DNA of 64,000 nt from Allacma fusca (taxonomy: Eukaryota; Arthropoda; Collembola; Symphypleona; Sminthuridae), in NCBI GenBank assembly GCA_947179485.1, contig OX359245.1, positions 28,879,067 to 28,943,066 of the forward strand, written 5' to 3'. Position 1 is the stretch's first letter; each line of letters opens with the position of its first letter. Both the position numbers and the translations under genes were made by a program. Of this stretch, positions 40,715 through 52,551 are shown piece after piece. A model generated the notes under the pieces. That model was not told the DNA's origin, ran no database searches, and saw only the letters and a program-made list of their open reading frames with translations.

Positions 40715-41081
40715 GTTTTACGACAGTTTTTAAAACTTTGGAGAAAGTTTCGCACTGTCGCACTCCAAGTCGTACGCAAGTCCGTACTCCACATAAGAAA
40801 TGCTTCATGTAGCAAATACTTCACAAGTTGGATGAATAAACGCAAACTAGTAAATACCAAAAAAAAAACCCTAAAACGCTGTCAGATTTGGTTTCACTTA
40901 AAATATGTGCGGAGTTTTACCTTTTAATCATATCTATTAAGTCTCTTTCAACATTTGCTCATCTGTTTAAGTTTTCCCAAAACATTTGATTTGTGAATTC
41001 GGCATAAAAATCCCAAAGGTACTTACACATCAGGCTTCTACGTTATCCTCCCATAATCAGGCTTCAAGGTCTCTTGTGGAA

Positions 41082-41087
41082 TATAAA
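41082..41087 (+). promoter_or_regulatory. TATA-like block conserved upstream of the IR pseudogene
   Basis: GGCTTCAAG followed by CTCTTGTGGAATATAAA occurs here and, with few changes, upstream of the gene at 54011 (TATAAA at 53719-53724). Its conservation beyond the coding region suggests a core promoter. Here a 976-bp transposon lies between it and the start codon. Confidence 0.35.
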
Positions 41088-41178
41088 TAAAGTCGGAACG
41101 GAGAGTGGAGACAGCTTTATTTTTTTATCGTAGACACTGGAGAGACAAAACCTTTAAAGAATTATCGTTCGTTCCACG

Positions 41179-42154
41179 TAGAGCCTCCTTCGGGTTTCCG
41201 AAATCCCGAAGTTCCGTGTTCGGAAACGGAACGGAACAATTTCGGAACATTCTTTTTGGTTCCGTCATTGAATCGAGAAAAAACCGGAACATGAGCACTT
41301 GTACCGGTAATATTGGGACCGGGACTGTTCAGAGCATCGGTACGAAAAATGTCTCATATAATTTATGTCATCGGAAAGCGGAATCGTTCTGTTCCGTTCC
41401 GAACCGATCCCGGTACAATTTCTGAAGTGTCGCGCCATCGTTCAACTAGAATGGAAACACCTTTCTTATCGCACTGGCTTGTAAGCAGTTTTTTGCCAAA
41501 ATAACGAAATTGGATGAACACAGATTCAATTTACGCAAGTGCTTATATGTAATGCGAGTATCGTTTTCCATGAAAATCAACCGAATAACTAATTTGTTTA
41601 ATACACATGGGCATGGGCGATTTTTCTCGAAATGAAAATTCTGAAATCGAAATTATTACCAGCAATGAAGCAAGCTTGCAGGAAATTAACACTGTTAGGC
41701 CATTGAAATCCACACGCTACAAATATTTATTGCTAAAAAATAATTAATAATAATTATATAATACTGCACAGTAGTTCTTTTCATATGGCCTAATTATTAT
41801 TAAATCTTATTTTATATAATTAAATAATAGCATTCCCTAGCATCCAATCTATTAAAAGTATATCCTGTATATTAAGTTGCCAGTAATTTGTACACGCATT
41901 TCACGTATATGTTGTGAACAATTCCGGGATATTTCGGAACGGAACGGGTTCGGAACGGAAAAACTAGCATAATACGGAACGGAACACAACCTGTAACGGA
42001 AAAAATACTTTACTCCTTTGGTTCGAACGTTGTCAGTTCAAATGTTCCGATGTCCCGACAGCCGGAACGGAACCGGGACCAATATTATTTGTAGGTTTCG
42101 GAACGGAACGGAATTTCCTACGGAACAAAAATGTTGAACACATTGGAAGCTCTA
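41179..42154. mobile_element. hAT-like non-autonomous element with GGAAC-word arrays
   Basis: The 8-bp duplication GTTCCACG is at 41171-41178 and 42155-42162. The termini are TAGAGCCTCC and, as reverse complement, TAGAGCTTCC. CGGAACGGAAC, GGTTCCG and GTTCCGTTCC words crowd both ends (41200-41420 and 41930-42130). The AT-rich centre has no transposase. It interrupts the sequence upstream of the IR pseudogene: alignment to the region upstream of 54011 continues on both sides of it. Confidence 0.9.
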
Positions 42155-42326
42155 GTTCCACGCCTGAAAGTGTTATCATATGTTGTTAAAAAACGTCTAA
42201 CAATTCATATTTTACAACTCCTTTCCAAGTTGTAACCACAATTCCAAAATCAGAAATAATTCAATTCCGAAATCAAGTATTATCCAGCGAACTATCCAAA
42301 CTGTGGTATCTTGTCATAATTTCAAA

Positions 42327-43320
42327 ATGGTTCAATTAAAAACATCCCGATTCCATTCCCTCGCCATTTGTACTTTACTACAAAGTCTTATGGTTTTGCT
42401 GGACATTCCAGCAATTCACGCCCAACGAAATAATGTTTTAAAACAAAAGCTCAACCAAATAATAATACCATTTCGCAACTGCGAGTACACAATCCTCCTT
42501 TGGCCGAATACAGTTTGGTTTCAACAAACATTGCTTTCTCCAGTACTGGAACAAATATTTGCAATGCGAACCCCAAGTCAGATCCGAATTGGAAACTACC
42601 ACCTTCGAGAGAAGAAACAAGTGTCGAGAGAAAATCTCTACTTTATTTACATTGCAGCCGCTCAGGTTCGTACTAGTAAAGCGGGGGTTGAGCCAATTTG
42701 GTTCTTTCGGAGTTCAATGTCAAAACAAGAAGCCAGACATGTACAAGATATTTTCATTCTGTTTGAAAATTCCTGGCATTCTGGGTATTGGTATGCATCC
42801 CCATATTACAACAATTTGTTACCCTACAACTTTCTCACAATAAAAATGACTGGCTCAGTCCGTGCACCAACATTAGAGTTACGCGTCCTATTGGGAATAT
42901 TCGATGTGGATTCGAATTTGCATACTCTGGCTGTAAACGTTGAAGACATCATTGAAATAAAAAGTTGGCTCAAAAATTCCAGAAAAAATCTAAACACAAG
43001 GAAAATTAAATTTGGTGTCTCAGATGCTTGACTCAGAGACCAATTAATTACATTTCACTGATAAAGATAAAATACTCCTTGCGTTTGCTATTCTTGCAAT
43101 AAGATTTACATCAAAGAGCACAAGCTTTATCGCGTGCCTTTGCGTGGTCACTGCTCCTTTAGTAAATCAAGTTCCAGCAACAGTGATCGTATGAGATTTA
43201 AATATTCCGCATGGTTACTTACAAAATTAAAAAGCAACACTGTCATCCCAGGGGTTCACGTCGTAGCAAAGTCATTAGAGGAAATGATTGACTGCTTTTT
43301 ACTGCAATTTGGGCAAAATA
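42327..43320 (+). pseudogene. IR-like chemoreceptor pseudogene (deleted)
   Basis: From ATG 42327 the frame matches the intact genes (MVQLKTSRFHSLAICT signal peptide, FRNCEYTILLWPNTVWF, AMRTPSQIRIGNYHLREKKQ, SWHSGYWYASP) for about 234 codons and stops at TGA 43029. Relative to the 46082 gene, roughly 300 bases are then missing, so the sequence jumps into the first membrane segment near 43072. A second deletion of about 40 bases removes part of the third membrane segment, and the similarity ends near 43300. The segment 43075-43155 is almost identical to the 46082 gene, which suggests gene conversion or recent copying. It cannot make a channel. Confidence 0.88.
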
Positions 43321-43329
43321 AATAATTAA

Positions 43330-44074
43330 ACAAATTCGTTACTTAAGCACAAAATATTCTGCCCCAGAAAAAGTTATATTAATATAATTGATGCATCCTA
43401 ACCTTGTAACAGATTCTGGAAGTATGTTTTTTATGGTCATTATTTTGATCCGAGTAATTATTAAGCAGTAGTCATATTTAGAGACGGTTGCTTTCACAAT
43501 ACGTTGTGGGGAAAGAGTATACATTTTGACGTAAAAGATTAAACATGCGATATTGGTGTAATGTATTTCGATTTAGTTTTTATTATAAATTGAATTAGTT
43601 AATCAATAAATTGATTTAAGAAAACACATTGCAGCAAAAATTAAAGATAATCTCTACTACATAAAACATATTTTCGCAATCATGCAAAAATCTAAGGAAT
43701 GAAAAATATCAGTAATTAATACAAGATTTTCTAATTATTACGGTGTATCCCGCATTGCAAATCTGGTTCACCACTGCATTCGAATTCCAAAATGGCAACT
43801 TCACTAATATTAAGGCACTATCAGTAACAACTACTGCTCAAAATGTTGTTTAATCATTTTCTCTGCCAGCAATTATAGGCGAGAAAACTGTTTCAATTCA
43901 ATAGCACAGAATTTCTTAGAAAGCTGATATACTCATTCTCGTAAACCATAAAATTTAAAGTTGCTCCCAAATTTATAAAAGTTTTATTGCGTGTATGAAA
44001 TGGAATCCAGCTGCTAAATTTAATATAAATAAGACTACAGTAACGAAATGGTGGCCGTGGTGATACTTTATATC
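43330..44074. other. No recognised feature
   Basis: AT-rich spacer between the IR pseudogene and the start of the first duplication unit. Nothing recognised. Confidence 0.45.
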
Positions 44075-44428
44075 CCTATTTACAAATAGTAATGGCGTAC
44101 ATACTCCTCAGGATTGAATGTGAATTTGCAATTTGTTCAAATCACAACAGATGCAATAATAAATACGACCTTCAAATGAAGATACATTTTACCAATAAAA
44201 GTAACGTCGTCAAATTGGATGAAGTGACTATCAATGTGCTGTTTTTCTGTTAGACAATTACTGTGTATGCTGAAATTAGTATCTAAAAGTTAGGTGGCAA
44301 AATAATTAAAAATATCAGGAAGCTGGCAATCTTGTTACTTTCTGAGTTGTGCATTTTAAGAATGTAGATTGTCCTACGATCATTTGAAGCGTCAACCTTG
44401 ATTTAATTTACGGTTTAAATTTCATTTA

Positions 44429-44910
44429 CAGTAAAACCTGTATATAGTGGTTTTCCTAGGGACGCCAAAATTTGTCCACTATAGACAGGGACCACTATAT
44501 AAGTATATAGTGGTCAGGGGTCACTATATAAATACATAAACATATACGTATACCAGCACGAACCCGACAAGTACAGATACATACAATACGAAACCTCTGA
44601 AAATAAAAACGTAGTCCAAATGCCTGTAATTGAGTTAAATTCAAGCAGCCGTGTTATTGGTTCGGGTTCGCGCGGGTTGTATTCCTTCGTTCTGACTGGG
44701 TGACCACTATATACAGATACTTCAAGCTGCATTTTTAACTGAAGGGGTATGATTATTAGTCCACTATGAGCAGGTTTCCACTATATAGAAAACCACTATA
44801 TGGAGGGAGTTTCCTATGTTAAAGGATAGGAGGTGGGACCGGGATGTAAAATGTGTCCACTATAAACAGGAATCCACTATATGAACGGCCACTATATACA
44901 GGTTTTACTG
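44429..44910. mobile_element. pogo/Tigger-like MITE, TA target site
   Basis: The terminal inverted repeat CAGTAAAACCTGTATATAGT is perfect at both ends and is flanked by TA at 44427-44428 and 44911-44912. CAGT...CCT ends at a TA site are typical of the pogo/Tigger branch of Tc1/mariner elements. CCACTATATA words repeat throughout the 482 bp. The duplicate unit near 53055 lacks it, so it inserted after the duplication. No transposase is encoded. Confidence 0.88.
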
Positions 44911-46081
44911 TACAAAGCCTCCTGACATTGCATGCACACACCCCTTGGAATTTTTCAATATTTTGAACAAAAATCCTAGTACTAATAGACAGTATTGGAC
45001 CATATAAGATGATTAGGAAGACTTTATGCGTGACAACTTTAACTACAAAAATGAAAATTGCATATCAAACACGACGCATCTCTATATTAGCTGACGGGTT
45101 CAATATAATGGCAAAAAAGTTATTTTCCCACAAATACCATTAAGGACCTTCATAACCAGACAAGACGTGAAGTCATGTTTCTACAGCTGAATTAAATCCG
45201 ATAACAAAGTGGGTTTTTAATAATACACGCGTTTTGCGCCTGAAGCTTTTTAACAAAGTTTGAGGTTGTATTAAATTAAAAAACTAATTACGAGACCCTT
45301 TCGTATTATTACTATCAAGTTTGTTTGCACAACAATATTTGCTCTTTTGAGATAACTGTTTTGCCAATGTGCCTTATCACTGTTCCCGTGTTCGATTCTA
45401 TTCCTCTTATCGAATACAGTCTTCAAGCAAGCAATGCTTTGGAAAATCTAACAGGTTGTATGAAAATTAAAACGCAGGTTAATACCAAACCACACCCCAG
45501 AAATCTCACACTACTGACAAAATTATATTGCTCCCCATAAACAATCCTTTATAATTCCTCCTGTGTTTAATTTTTCTTCGCCCATACTCAACCCAAATAA
45601 TACGACGTTTCCAACTTCAAGTGGAAAACATTTTCAGAAGCCCAAAACATATTGGATTAAAATACACACACGAGTTAATACCATGTCAAACCCTAAAACG
45701 CTGCCAACTTTCTTTTGATTAAAATTATCTTCAGAACAGCAATTTTTAATCCTATTAGGGTCAATTTCAACACCTGCTCATGTAATTATGTTGCCTAAAA
45801 CATTTAATATTTGAACTGGACATCATGATCGCAAATGTGCGACTCGAACCTATGAGAAAAATATCTGTTATTTAACAAAGACACTCAGGAGCCAATATTT
45901 TAAAAGAAATATTGCTTCCAAATTTCAAAGCCTTGACGGCTTATTCAAAAACGCATTCCAATAAGAACTCACAATTCCTTTCAAATCTTTCAGCAATATT
46001 TCTGTGGTTTCAATTCAGAAAAAAAGTATTATCCACTGGAAATACTATAAAAACATTACTATAGGTTGTCGTAATTTCAAA

Positions 46082-48243
46082 ATGTGTCAGTTAAAAACGA
46101 CATGGTTCTCAGCTCTCGCCATTTGTACTTTTAGGAGTGTGATAATTTCGGGGGAAATTCCAGAAATTCACGCCCAAGGAAATAATTTTTTAAAACAAAA
46201 ACTGAGCCGAATATTAGCACCATTCTGCAACTGCGAGTACACAATCCTCCTTTGGCCGAATACAGTTTGGTTTCAGCAAACCTTGCTGTCTCCAGTACTG
46301 GAACAAATTTTTGCAATGCGAACCCCAAGTCAGATCCGAATTGGAAACTACCACCTTCGAGAGAAAAAGCAAATGTCGAGAGAACATCTCTGCTTTATTT
46401 ACATTGCAGCGGCTCAAAATTTTACTAGAAAAGCAAGGGTTGAGCCAATTTGGTTCCTTCGGAGTACATTGTCAAGACATGAAGCCAATCATGCACAAGA
46501 TACTTTCATTCTGTTTGAAAATTCCTGGCATTCTGGGTATTGGTATGCATCCCCAGATTACAACTATTTGTTACCCTACAACTACCTCACAATTAAGGTG
46601 ACGGGCTCATTGCATGCACCAACATTAGAGTTACGTGTCCTACTGGGAATATTCGATGTAAATTCAAATTTGCATACTTCTAATGTGAAAGTTGAAGAAA
46701 TGTTTCAAATAAAAAGTTGGCTCAAAAATGCCAGGAAAAATCTACAAAGAAGAAGAATTAAAGTCGGTATTTCTGATTTTTACCTCACAGACCAACAACA
46801 TTACACTGATATAGATAAAATGGATATAAGGGGAAATAAACTTCGCATGAATCCCAATATTCCGTATATAAAACTGTATGAGATATTTAGTCGAAAATTC
46901 AACTTCTCACTGGAAATTACTTTAATTAATTTATATAAAAATAATATTCCTTCTAACATTTATACTCACTCAGTTTTAAAAATGGAACAGCTGGATTCCT
47001 TAGAAAACACGCTTTTTTTGGATTATAATACATTCCGGCTTGTATATACCAACCACGACATTCCCCATAACCGTCTAATGGATTTATTGCAGCCATTTGA
47101 AATATCTGTTTGGTTCTTTCTCATGATACTCCTTGCGTTTGCTATTCTTGCAATAAGATTTACATCAAAGAGCACAAGCTTTATCGCGTGCCTTTGCGTG
47201 GTCACTTTCCCTTTAGTATTACAAGTTCCAGCACCGATAAACAATGACCCAATGAGATTTAAATATTCTGCATGGTTACTTTGCACACTCCTTTTTAGCA
47301 GTTTTTATCTGTCCAAACTGAAAAGCAACGCTGTCATACCAGGGGTTCACGCCGTAGCAAAGACTTTAGAGGAAATGATTGAACAAGGCTACGCTGTGTA
47401 TGCAGCAAACGACCTCGATGCTCAATTTCTTATTCGTTCGAACAAGATTATACAATATTTGAACTGCAATAGAAATGGACACAGCTCAGATGTTTCCAGT
47501 GAATTAGACCTGCTACTTAAAAACATTAGGACACATGATCGTTCCGATACACAAGCGACACAATTGAGAACTGCGATGGGACAACCTGGTCGTGTGATAG
47601 TTCTTAGGGAAGATTATAGGACCGACATACTTAAAATTTTACCTGTGTTGTTTCAGCGAAACTATTTCCTTTACTCAAAACATTTCTTCACAACCCCTGT
47701 TTTCATGATTTTCTGGTTACCAAATGTTGACGTAGTCATGGAGTTTAGTGGCTACATACGAGATGCAGGAATCCTTCAGCTTTGGTTGGACATGAGCATC
47801 AGACACAAAGTAGCCAATGGCAATCGATGGTTGTACGAAACATTTAAAGTTGAACCAGAGGGTGAATATCTTAAACGCATAACATATGATATGCCTTTAT
47901 TTAAGGAAATGAAACCAAAACCTCTCTCAAGAAATGCCTCACTTGTATATGCAATACTATACATTTTTAAATGCATGTCACTCGTATCGTCACTGGTATT
48001 TATTATTGAAGTATTTTACCGGTACTGCCGGACTTTAAATCATAGTAAGTATAGTTATGCAGAAATTTTATTACGGATATTCGAATTATGTGGTTCATAA
48101 TTTTAGATCTTAAAATCTATTGATGTATAGATGAAGTACGAGACATTTCAACAGCAAACCAAGAAAATGCGGATGAAAGCAAGGACCCCATGCAAAGTGA
48201 GGTTCCAGTCAACTCACAATCAGACGAAAGAAGCGTATCCTAG
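46082..48243 (+). CDS. Divergent ionotropic receptor (IR-like chemoreceptor) 1, 2 exons, 691 aa
   Basis: Exon 1 is 46082-48044 and exon 2 is 48131-48243 (stop TAG). The 86-base intron starts GTAAGTATAG inside what reads as open frame. A signal peptide (MCQLKTTWFSALAICTF, ending near HAQG) is followed by the ligand-binding lobes. Membrane segments lie at about 341-360, 366-384 (pore side), 394-418 and 619-646. The third carries the IR-type pattern RFKYSAWLLCTLL, then FYLSKLKSNAVIPG, and LEEM follows. The canonical iGluR pore motif is absent, as usual in divergent IRs. Such proteins act as ligand-gated cation channel subunits in sensory neurons; the ligand is unknown. ATG 46082 is chosen because upstream in-frame codons lack an ATG and the copies align from here. 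The gene is close kin of 54011-56156. Confidence 0.88.
48131..48243 (+). CDS. Separate 3' exon encoding the cytoplasmic tail of IR-like gene 1
   Basis: The acceptor GATGTATAG precedes an open tail, NEVRDISTANQ, then ADESKDPMQSEVPVNSQ. The corresponding exon of the other gene (56065-56156) encodes NTVRASSMTNQ, then PLQNEVPFYSQ. Conservation in frame, with the same donor phase, shows the tail is coding. Reading through the intron would instead give a different, shorter tail (SKYSYAEILL). This exon is part of the gene at 46082-48243. Confidence 0.8.
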
Positions 48244-48249
48244 TTACGG

Positions 48250-49288
48250 AATGTGAAAACCTCGGAATGTCTCGCCACAGTTATCTCCAGATAATGGTCT
48301 GTTCCAATCATTTACCCTCTCATGAGCAAATTGTACCTGAAAATGTTTATTGAATTCGATGAACCACAGGAAAATGAATAATCATTTTGCAGCTATGTGA
48401 AGTTGACAAAATAGCATCTTCTACTGTAATGTAATACAGGGACTCTTGTCTGTTTACTGCACGAAGAAGTATACGACGGAGGGGAACACTAAATGCCTCA
48501 TTCTCTGAAAACCAGTTCATTATTCATATATGTATTGAGTTTTACTTCTCCAGCATAGATATTATAGAAACCAATAGTGTGTTGTAAAACACTAATTGGT
48601 TTTCAGAAAGACTAAAACTAATCCTGAACCAATTTTAATTGTATTCAGTTTAAGTAGTTTCAAGTACGCACGTGCTAATATTAAAAGCAAGATTACAATT
48701 ACTGGAAATTTGTCCAATAAAAAAATACGAAGTTTCACGTTTCAGTTCAATAAAACATTCTATTTGCTGAAAACAATTATCCTCAGACTTTATATATTCG
48801 CGGACCAGATCGTACAAATTAATCAAAATAAAAACTATACCCGATTCGCTGCCGATTGTTCGCTATCCGAAAGTTTGCAAAAAGGTTAGGACACGTATTG
48901 GATATGTAAATTAACTTACCGGTGAACAACCCGCGTATAATAATTTACAAGATGTTCCGGTTGCTATGCTACTTCGTGGAATATTGAATTAAATAGAGAA
49001 ATCCCTAGCCCACATAAACGAGTGACCCAGTGACCCATAAAATTCTTGATTACTCCAACCTGTGGGACATATTCTCTTTTCTAGAGGTGTTTCCCTATCC
49101 TGTTAACATTATTTCATTGAGCTGGGCTAATTTTTGAGGTGGTCGAGAAGCCGGAATCGTTCTTTACATCTCTCCTCATAATCAAGGAATCTTTGCAACA
49201 CATGCTCCTGCTTACTTTTAATTTTTTGTATCTACCAAACTACAGTTTAATATGAGACATGCATATCAGGATTGTAGAATCATTTATT
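48250..49288. other. 3' flank of IR-like gene 1; no further gene recognised
   Basis: An AATAA at about 48375 could serve as a weak poly(A) signal. The open frame at 48596-48889 (97 codons, plus) is Lys/Asn/Ile-rich and shows no family resemblance. Confidence 0.4.
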
Positions 49289-49445
49289 ACGCCTCACTTT
49301 TATACGCAATACTATACATTTTTAAAAACATGTCAGTCGTATCATTGCTGGTATTTATTATTGAAGTAGTCTACCGGTCCTGCTGGACTTTAAATCATAG
49401 TAAGTATATCGTTATGCAGTAGTTTTATTACGGATATTCAAATTA
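49289..49445 (+). pseudogene. Solo fourth-membrane-segment fragment of an IR-like gene
   Basis: ASLLYAILYIFKNMS, then LLVFIIEVVYR, then TLNH matches the end of exon 1 of both intact genes, and the donor CATAGTAAGTATA follows at 49396 as in them. Neither the upstream domain nor the tail exon is present. It is a truncated duplicate between the two intact genes. Confidence 0.85.
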
Positions 49446-50159
49446 TATTGTGCGTGAATTAATTCTTTATGGATTCTCATATAACCCTGTCACTTTTCAA
49501 TATTGAAAATGTATGTTAGTAATAAGGTTGTACCTACGCGCCCAATCAATTCTAGACTTATCATAAGCAGCTGGAATGACATCTGGGGATGATTCCGCAG
49601 GTAATGTCTCAGGCACTGAGAACAGCTGGTAGTCACCGATTCTCGTAATTTAGACGAATTTTTGCTGATATAAGGCTGGTAGTCCTGATTCGGAAATCTG
49701 AAAGCCTGGGAGCCTCTATTACATATAACATAACTTGTTGATGTGTGATTTTGTTGATGTGAACCTAATTTTGCTGACCAATTTGAATTCTTTTGGAAAA
49801 TTTTGAAAATTCTGAAAACCAATATCGTCGCTTTAGTTTTGTTTCTGTCGTTTGCTTCTATAATGATGCTACAATATTATATCAACATTTGTACAAGAAG
49901 TGGGCTTTACTATGGAATGGTTTACGGACTACTGTAAAGTCGTATAACAATAATTTTATTATTATAAAGCCAAGTTTCGATTGGCTTCCACCACATGTCT
50001 TCTGGATAATGCCAGTTCATTAGTAAGAATAATAATATATGTAAGTTGTAAATATAAAATAATATGAGTTTAAGATGAGGAAGCCAAGCGATGTCAACGC
50101 CAATAATACGAGAACGCCAACTAATAACAAGTAGAGTTTATTAATTAGGGTCAGGACGC
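49446..50159. other. No recognised gene
   Basis: The 49490-49822 minus-strand frame (110 codons, Ser/Gln/Asn-rich) has no recognised domain and no splice support. Confidence 0.4.
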
Positions 50160-50440
50160 TATTTTGGCGTGTCCGGTCTATTGCCACCCCAACAACTGCC
50201 ACAAGCCCAACTGCCACGCGGAGAACTGCCACATGTACAACTGCCACAAAAAACTGCCACTTGGACTACTGCCACAATGACACACTGCCGCAATAGCACA
50301 CTGCCGCAATGACACACTGCCACATCCGCAGGTGCCAGTAAGCGATGCACATTGTACGCAGCTAGGGGACAACAACATGGGCAGTTTGCAATCCTGCACC
50401 CCGATAACTTAGCACATGTCAGCATAGCTTCGATTTCCGA

Positions 50441-50940
50441 AGCTTACCGCTGATTTCCGAAGCTTACCGCTGATTTCCGAAGCTTACCGCTGATTTCCGA
50501 AGCTTACCGCTGATTTCCGAAGCTTACCGCTGATTTCCGAAGCTTACCGCTGATTTCCGAAGCTTACCGCTGATTTCCGAAGCTTACCGCTGATTTCCGA
50601 AGCTTACCGCTGATTTCCGAAGCTTAGCGTTCATTTCCGAAGCTTACCGCTGATTTTCGAAGCTTAGCGTTCATTTCCGAAGCTTACCGCTGATTTTCGA
50701 AGCTTAGCGTTCATTTCCGAAGCTTAGCGTTCATTTCCGAAGCTTAGCGTTCATTTCCGAAGCTTAGCGTTCATTTCCGAAGCTTACCGCTGATTTTCGA
50801 AGCTTAGCGTTCATTTCCGAAGCTTAGCGTTCATTTCCGAAGCTTACCGCTGATTTCCCAAGCTTAGCGTTCATTTCCGAAGCTTAGCGTTCATTTCCGA
50901 AGCTTAGCGTTCATTTCCAAAGCTTAGCGTTCATTTTCGA
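50441..50940. repeat. Minisatellite, 25 exact-length 20-bp units in two types
   Basis: The unit is TTTCCGAAGCTTACCGCTGA (type A) or the same frame with AGCGTTCA in place of ACCGCTGA (type B). There are 25 units with no length variation. The first nine are all A; the remaining sixteen are four A variants (three with TTTTCGA, one with TTTCCCA) among twelve B units. Each unit has one HindIII site AAGCTT. There are no spacers. Partial units flank the array at 50425-50440 and 50941-50960. Confidence 0.97.
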
Positions 50941-51138
50941 AGCTTAGTGTGGTTTTCGTAATTATCTTAGCTTAAGTATACATATGGTTACCGGTGGCAG
51001 ATGGGCATGTGGCAGTTGGTTCATCTTGGGGTTTTAAAACGTGCGGGGCAAAAATTATTGTGGCAGTTGTACTTGTGGCAGTTCTCCGCTTGGCAGTTGT
51101 GCTTTTGGCAGTTGCTTGGGTGGCAGTAGACATGTAAC

Positions 51139-52551
51139 CAGGCACTCCGGAATAAGGGGGGACAGGGGGGACATTGTCCCTCCCAAAAAAAGTCAGGGAG
51201 GGACAGGCTATACTGCTGTCCCCCCACTTTTAAGAATCAAATGAGCCTTTTCTTAGCTTTTTGATTTTCGAAAAGTCCTATGAAGCTTCATTTTTTTAAA
51301 ATCCTCCACAAACTGATGTTAGGTGTATTTAAAAAACTCGCAACAAACTATCTCTTCTAAACAAAAATGTTTACTTAAATGATAAATATATTTTTCATCC
51401 CGGTATATGCATGCATGTGAAGATTGGCTCATCTTGGTTACTACCAAAATTGAGTAGTGAAAGTAGCGGGTCATACTGCAGCCCGAATTAGATTTTTTAA
51501 AGCTACCGTATTCATCCTTGATAATGATTTTAAACTTATTTAAACGATTTTATGTGAGTATTGCAATACTTTCAGGGTTGAAATTGTGTGTTAGTGATTA
51601 ATCAAATAGTAACTTAGGTATTCAACGCAACGCTGCCCATCAACAAATTAGAGGATGTTTTTCTATTCAACATTCTTTACTATTACTAAATTTGGAATAT
51701 TATTTCCCGCTACGTATGCCGAACATATTGACCTCCCCTTGCCAGATTGATCCAGGCCAAAATCTTGACCTGGATCAACATTTTGAAACTTTTGCGTTGA
51801 ATTTCGTTCCAATTCCATGCCAGACCAATAAATCTGTTCCAAAATGTCGGACCAGACAGATAATACCATTCCTGTATTACGAGCTTAACGGAAAATTTTC
51901 AAGGAGCAATTTATAAACAATAGATTTTAGCGCGCCAATATTATTGAAAAGAGTACAAGTGAGTATTAAAACGTCACCCAAGGAGTTTATTTCAGAATAT
52001 TAACAATTAGCATGAAATATTGTTGTTTGGTGAAACATTTACTTCAAAAAATTCACCGACACAAAATTTGGTCTGATCCAACGGATGGAAAAAGCCATGC
52101 ACTTCTAAACCAGTAAATCTACTGGAGAATGTTCCTGGGACGAAAATTGTGGAACAGATCGAGAGGAATGGTTCTACACTTGGACCATGCCAGACCAAAA
52201 ATGAAAGAACAGATTGAACCATACCCGGAAATAGATCACCAATCAGTTCAATGATTATTTAATCCCTTCATTTGAAATCAGTAAAATTTTGATAGTATTT
52301 AGTGTGTAAGAAAATGTTTCAAGTATATGAGATTTAGTTGGTGTCTTCTATGAAAACTTGTTCTTTAAAAAAAAATTAAAAAACATTAAAAGTTCTATAT
52401 TTTGCATGCTTATATGAGCTAACTAACGAAAAATAATGTGTAACCCTATACATATGTACATACATACGTTTGTATGTGGCCAACAGCGAAGTAACGAAAA
52501 CTAATTTTAATGTGTTGTCCCCCCACTTTTTTGGACGTTCCGGAGTGGCTG
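51139..52551. mobile_element. hAT-like element nested at the right end of the minisatellite element
   Basis: The 8-bp duplication CATGTAAC is at 51131-51138 and 52552-52559. The termini are CAGGCACTCCGGAA and, as reverse complement, CAGCCACTCCGGAA. The words GTCCCCCCACTTTT and GGGGGGACA lie near both ends. The interior is AT-rich with a hairpin (TTGATCCAGG at 51747 and its complement at 51769) and no transposase frame longer than about 75 codons. Confidence 0.9.

Larger units (their letters stand above)
44075..48300 (+). repeat. Segmental duplication unit 1 (contains the 46082 gene)
   Basis: Similarity to 52740-56160 starts near TAGTAATGGCGTACATAC (44087), runs through about 2 kb of upstream sequence, the whole gene and its 3' exon, and fades after the stop codon. 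Shared non-coding landmarks include CTGACATTGCATG (44928 and 53064) and CACACGAGTTAATACCATGTC (45667 and 53498). Differences include the pogo-like insertion at 44429-44910 and an upstream segment of about 85 bases with the TATA-like block, present in unit 2 and lacking here. Confidence 0.85.

Noticed and set aside
41105..41425. Plus-strand 106-codon frame
   Set aside because: It spans the left target duplication and the GGAAC word array of the hAT-like element, so it is a chance frame.
46004..46081. Upstream extension of IR-like gene 1 by 26 codons
   Set aside because: The first codon is GTG and the stretch is not conserved as protein in the other copies; the first shared Met at 46082 precedes the signal peptide.
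50159..50425. Cys/Trp-rich frames that look like a small secreted cysteine-rich peptide
   Set aside because: They are translations of the CTGCCAC word array in the inverted arm of the minisatellite element, in several frames at once.
50441..50940. Regular 20-bp repeats suggesting a CRISPR array
   Set aside because: The units are directly tandem with no unique spacers, and the DNA is eukaryotic; it is a minisatellite.
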